From CAYPXN01 sp964470915 (GTDB taxonomy: Bacteria; UBA10199; JADFYH01): DNA of 8,558 nucleotides. The notes beneath the pieces were generated by a model. That model was not told the DNA's origin. It saw only the letters and a list, made by a program, of their open reading frames with translations, and ran no database searches. Both the position numbers and the translations under genes were made by a program. The stretch is from the NCBI GenBank assembly GCA_964470915.1, contig CAYYEM010000059.1:1-8558 (forward strand), in the 5' to 3' direction. This document shows, piece after piece, positions 6,783 to 8,558 of this stretch (the stretch's first letter is position 1; each line of letters begins with the position of its first letter).

Positions 6783-7478
6783 GTGATCCTCACATGTCCT
6801 CCCAATGAAAAATATTTATTGCGCATGTATTACGAACTGGCTCAAAAAGGCGCTCAATGCGTGGGAGAAAAAAACAAATGGCCTTACCAGCCAAAAAATC
6901 ATGAAGAACTCTTAGCCTTGGCTGCTGAGATGAGCCGCTACGACCCAAGACTTCTTGGAATTATCGTCGAATTTATTTCAAAACATGCTTATCAAATTCA
7001 TCCTCAACGATTAAGAAATTATTATTTAAAAATGGAAACCCCACAAACAATTGCTGTCATCGCGGAATTTGTGAAAAGCGCTACCTCCAATACAGAATTA
7101 ATTTACTTGATGGATTATTTGCAAAAAGGGCTTCTACCTATTCCCACCCAACTCTATTTTAAAAATCTCTACGCTCCAGGCGGGAAAATGATGCAGCAGG
7201 CCGCTGAGGAAAGTTTAGCCCAATATAAAAAGTGGGGCTTTCTCGCCCTCGAATCTCCCACCATTGATGTGTACACAAAAAAAACTGTGGGACATCCAGA
7301 TGCCAATTCCCGACGCAATATTTTAAAAAGATTATTTGAAGAAAAAAAAGAAATTCGAATGAAAGATTATCTGGAATGTTTAGGAAGAAAAATTTCTAGA
7401 CAACAAGCTTTAAAAGATTTGGAAAGCGTTTCGCAACTCAAGGGACGAGGACGTGGGGCGGTGTGGGGGATGTGGTGA
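6783..7478 (+). CDS. Unrecognised protein with likely C-terminal winged-helix domain; partner of the nucleotidyltransferase, possible antitoxin
   Basis: I do not recognise this 231-aa family. The start is GTG, directly after the upstream stop and with a good Shine-Dalgarno. Residues 1-160 look mostly helical with no motif I can name. Residues about 177-231 resemble a winged helix: helix RRNILKRLFEEK, helix IRMKDYLECL, recognition-like helix ISRQQALKDLESV, then a Gly/Arg wing (KGRGRG) ending in aromatic residues. DNA binding and autoregulation of the operon are therefore plausible, as for AbiEi-type antitoxins, although those carry the winged helix at the N-terminus and normally come first in the operon. 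The strong ribosome site beside the leaderless first gene would favour more of this product, as expected for an antitoxin. The gene ends in tandem stops (TGA, TAA). The antitoxin role is inference. Confidence 0.85.
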   Translation: MILTCPPNEKYLLRMYYELAQKGAQCVGEKNKWPYQPKNHEELLALAAEMSRYDPRLLGIIVEFISKHAYQIHPQRLRNYYLKMETPQTIAVIAEFVKSATSNTELIYLMDYLQKGLLPIPTQLYFKNLYAPGGKMMQQAAEESLAQYKKWGFLALESPTIDVYTKKTVGHPDANSRRNILKRLFEEKKEIRMKDYLECLGRKISRQQALKDLESVSQLKGRGRGAVWGMW

Positions 7479-7519
7479 TAAGAAATAATGCAGAGTATTT
7501 TTTTTGTAAGGGGAATAAA

Positions 7520-7535
7520 ATAAAAAGCTTTTTAT
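7520..7535. terminator. AT-rich palindrome between converging genes, possible weak bidirectional terminator
   Basis: ATAAAAAGCTTTTTAT is a perfect 16-bp palindrome in the 71-bp gap between the end of the plus-strand pair (7478) and the end of the minus-strand LamG gene (7550). As RNA it gives a stem of about 6 A-U pairs around AGCU. T-rich sequence follows on both sides, including a T8 run at 7498-7505. The stem is weak, so intrinsic termination is uncertain. Confidence 0.25.
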
Positions 7536-7549
7536 GTATTGTGCTATTT

Positions 7550-8558
7550 TTATTGTCCCGTTAAGTACGCATTTTGAACTTCATCTGAAGATAAGCCCCG
7601 ATCATAAACCAAAACATCTTCCAATAATCCATGAAAATAACCTGAACCAAAGTTTCTACCAATCCTTAACGGAGCATTATTAGCACCCACATTACCAACG
7701 AATGCTCGGGTGTTACTCAAAACTCCATTTACAAAAATTTTGCCATTTACGCCATCATAAGTCCCAACTAAATGCTTAGACAAACCTACAACTGCAGGAA
7801 TGCCAGTTGATACAAATCTACCAGTAGCAATATCATCAATTGAAAAATAAAAATCTCCTCCAAAACCAAAAGTCAAAGAATATCCCGTATGATCAGACCC
7901 GTCGGGCGTAACATTTTTAGTAACTAAAGGCCTATTACTAGCAACCCCAAGACTTTGCAGAGTTTGACGCACTTCTATTGCAAGTTGTAAAGTCGGATTT
8001 AAATTCATACTATTCGCTATCTCCACCCAATCATCCACCCCATCAAACTGAATCGCAGAACCAAGTAAATTTGATGGTGAGGGTAACCAAGCAGGACTCC
8101 CATTAGCTACACCATGATTATTGTTCCCTGAATAATCACATACTTTCCTCGATGAGTTCGATGCTTCCCCTTCACAAACTGAAGGTTGAGATAAATCTTC
8201 ATCAAATCTCCACCAACCTACTACAGAATTATCTGTGTTAAATATTCTTGATTCACTACAAGCTTGGGCACCCGCTTTATCTCTTGCACATACTTTCCAG
8301 GTGTAAGTTTGCTCGGATTCCAAATAAATAGGCCTCACCAGATCCGGAAAAAACTCTGGGCGATTATCTGTGGAAGCTTGAATGATAAAATGAGTATGAG
8401 TAATTCCTTTTTTATAGGGAACTGCATTCGGCGAAATACCATTCGTATCCACAAAATAAACATCATAACTGACCTGATCCCCCGCATCCGGATCCGTGGC
8501 GGTATTCCATGAAAGATACAATCGAGTCGGTGCCCAAGTGGCACCGTTGGCGGGCTCT
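7550..8558 (-). CDS. Fn3-LamG surface protein, paralogue of the lipoprotein (5' end outside window)
   Basis: The frame is open from the right edge to TAA at 7550-7552, giving 335 visible residues. A TTG at 8521 could be mistaken for a start, but the frame continues through EPANGATWAPTRL, identical to the lipoprotein, so the true start lies beyond the edge. Seen: an Fn3-like domain (about 1-115 of the visible part), then LamG_3 from VVGWWRFDE with CDYSGNNNHG, IQFDGVDD, GTYDG, VNGKIFVNG, GLLEDVLVYD and LSSDEV. Cysteines match those of the paralogues. Two nearly identical DNA blocks are shared with 4698-6089, while the C-terminal half of LamG differs strongly. By analogy it is probably exported, perhaps as a lipoprotein; the signal peptide is not visible. 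The ligand is unknown. It runs convergent to the nucleotidyltransferase pair. Confidence 0.92.
   Translation of the reverse strand, partial: EPANGATWAPTRLYLSWNTATDPDAGDQVSYDVYFVDTNGISPNAVPYKKGITHTHFIIQASTDNRPEFFPDLVRPIYLESEQTYTWKVCARDKAGAQACSESRIFNTDNSVVGWWRFDEDLSQPSVCEGEASNSSRKVCDYSGNNNHGVANGSPAWLPSPSNLLGSAIQFDGVDDWVEIANSMNLNPTLQLAIEVRQTLQSLGVASNRPLVTKNVTPDGSDHTGYSLTFGFGGDFYFSIDDIATGRFVSTGIPAVVGLSKHLVGTYDGVNGKIFVNGVLSNTRAFVGNVGANNAPLRIGRNFGSGYFHGLLEDVLVYDRGLSSDEVQNAYLTGQ
8030..8206 (-). repeat. 177-bp direct repeat, copy B (LamG domain start)
   Basis: Second copy of the block at 5190-5366, same orientation, no mismatches. The two copies flank the whole nucleotidyltransferase/winged-helix operon, so recombination between them would remove about 2.84 kb and fuse the two LamG genes in frame. 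Confidence 0.95.
8476..8558 (-). repeat. Direct repeat block B, copy B (Fn3-like domain, cut by window edge)
   Basis: Matches 5645-5727 with one difference (8503). The identity reaches the last base of the window and may continue beyond it. Confidence 0.92.

Noticed and set aside
8519..8521. TTG as the start of the right-hand LamG protein
   Set aside because: The frame is open to the window edge and upstream codons encode the same conserved Fn3 residues as the paralogue, so the gene is truncated by the window.

Overview
The window looks like a piece of a Gram-negative, delta-proteobacterial-type genome (Myxococcota, Bdellovibrionota or a related candidate lineage). The evidence is a lipoprotein with DUF4215/myxococcal disulfide repeats, fibronectin-III plus LamG-type surface proteins, and an FHA-domain sigma-54 activator. 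Base composition leans AT, which argues against a classic high-GC myxobacterium. Lineage is inferred from gene content only.

Layout. Positions 1-2922 (minus) hold a large secreted protein whose 3' end lies outside the window: signal peptide, about seven propeller-like repeats, three Fn3-like domains and the start of a LamG domain. Positions 3032-4669 (minus) encode a sigma-54-dependent activator with two FHA domains, a complete AAA+ module and a Fis-type HTH. Positions 4698-6089 (minus) encode a lipoprotein with two disulfide repeats, one Fn3-like domain and a LamG domain. Positions 6246-7478 (plus) hold a two-gene module: a DUF6036/AbiEii-like nucleotidyltransferase, then an unrecognised protein with a likely C-terminal winged helix. 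Positions 7550-8558 (minus) hold a second Fn3-LamG protein whose 5' end lies beyond the right edge.

How the parts fit. The minus-strand genes lipoprotein, activator and large LamG protein run in that order with gaps of 28 and 109 bp, so the activator may sit in an operon with surface proteins. The three LamG proteins are paralogues. Two of them (4698-6089 and 7550-8558) share a 177-bp block with no mismatches, plus a second block with one mismatch in 83 bp. Their LamG C-termini beyond the block have diverged strongly. This is a constant stem with a variable head, and it suggests gene conversion or exchange.

The plus-strand pair lies between these two direct repeats. It has a near-consensus sigma-70 promoter whose predicted start coincides with the ATG (leaderless), while the second gene has a strong Shine-Dalgarno. 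Together this is the best candidate for a little-described system: a toxin-antitoxin or defence-like module inside a recombining surface-protein array. No RNA genes, CRISPR arrays or insertion sequences were seen.
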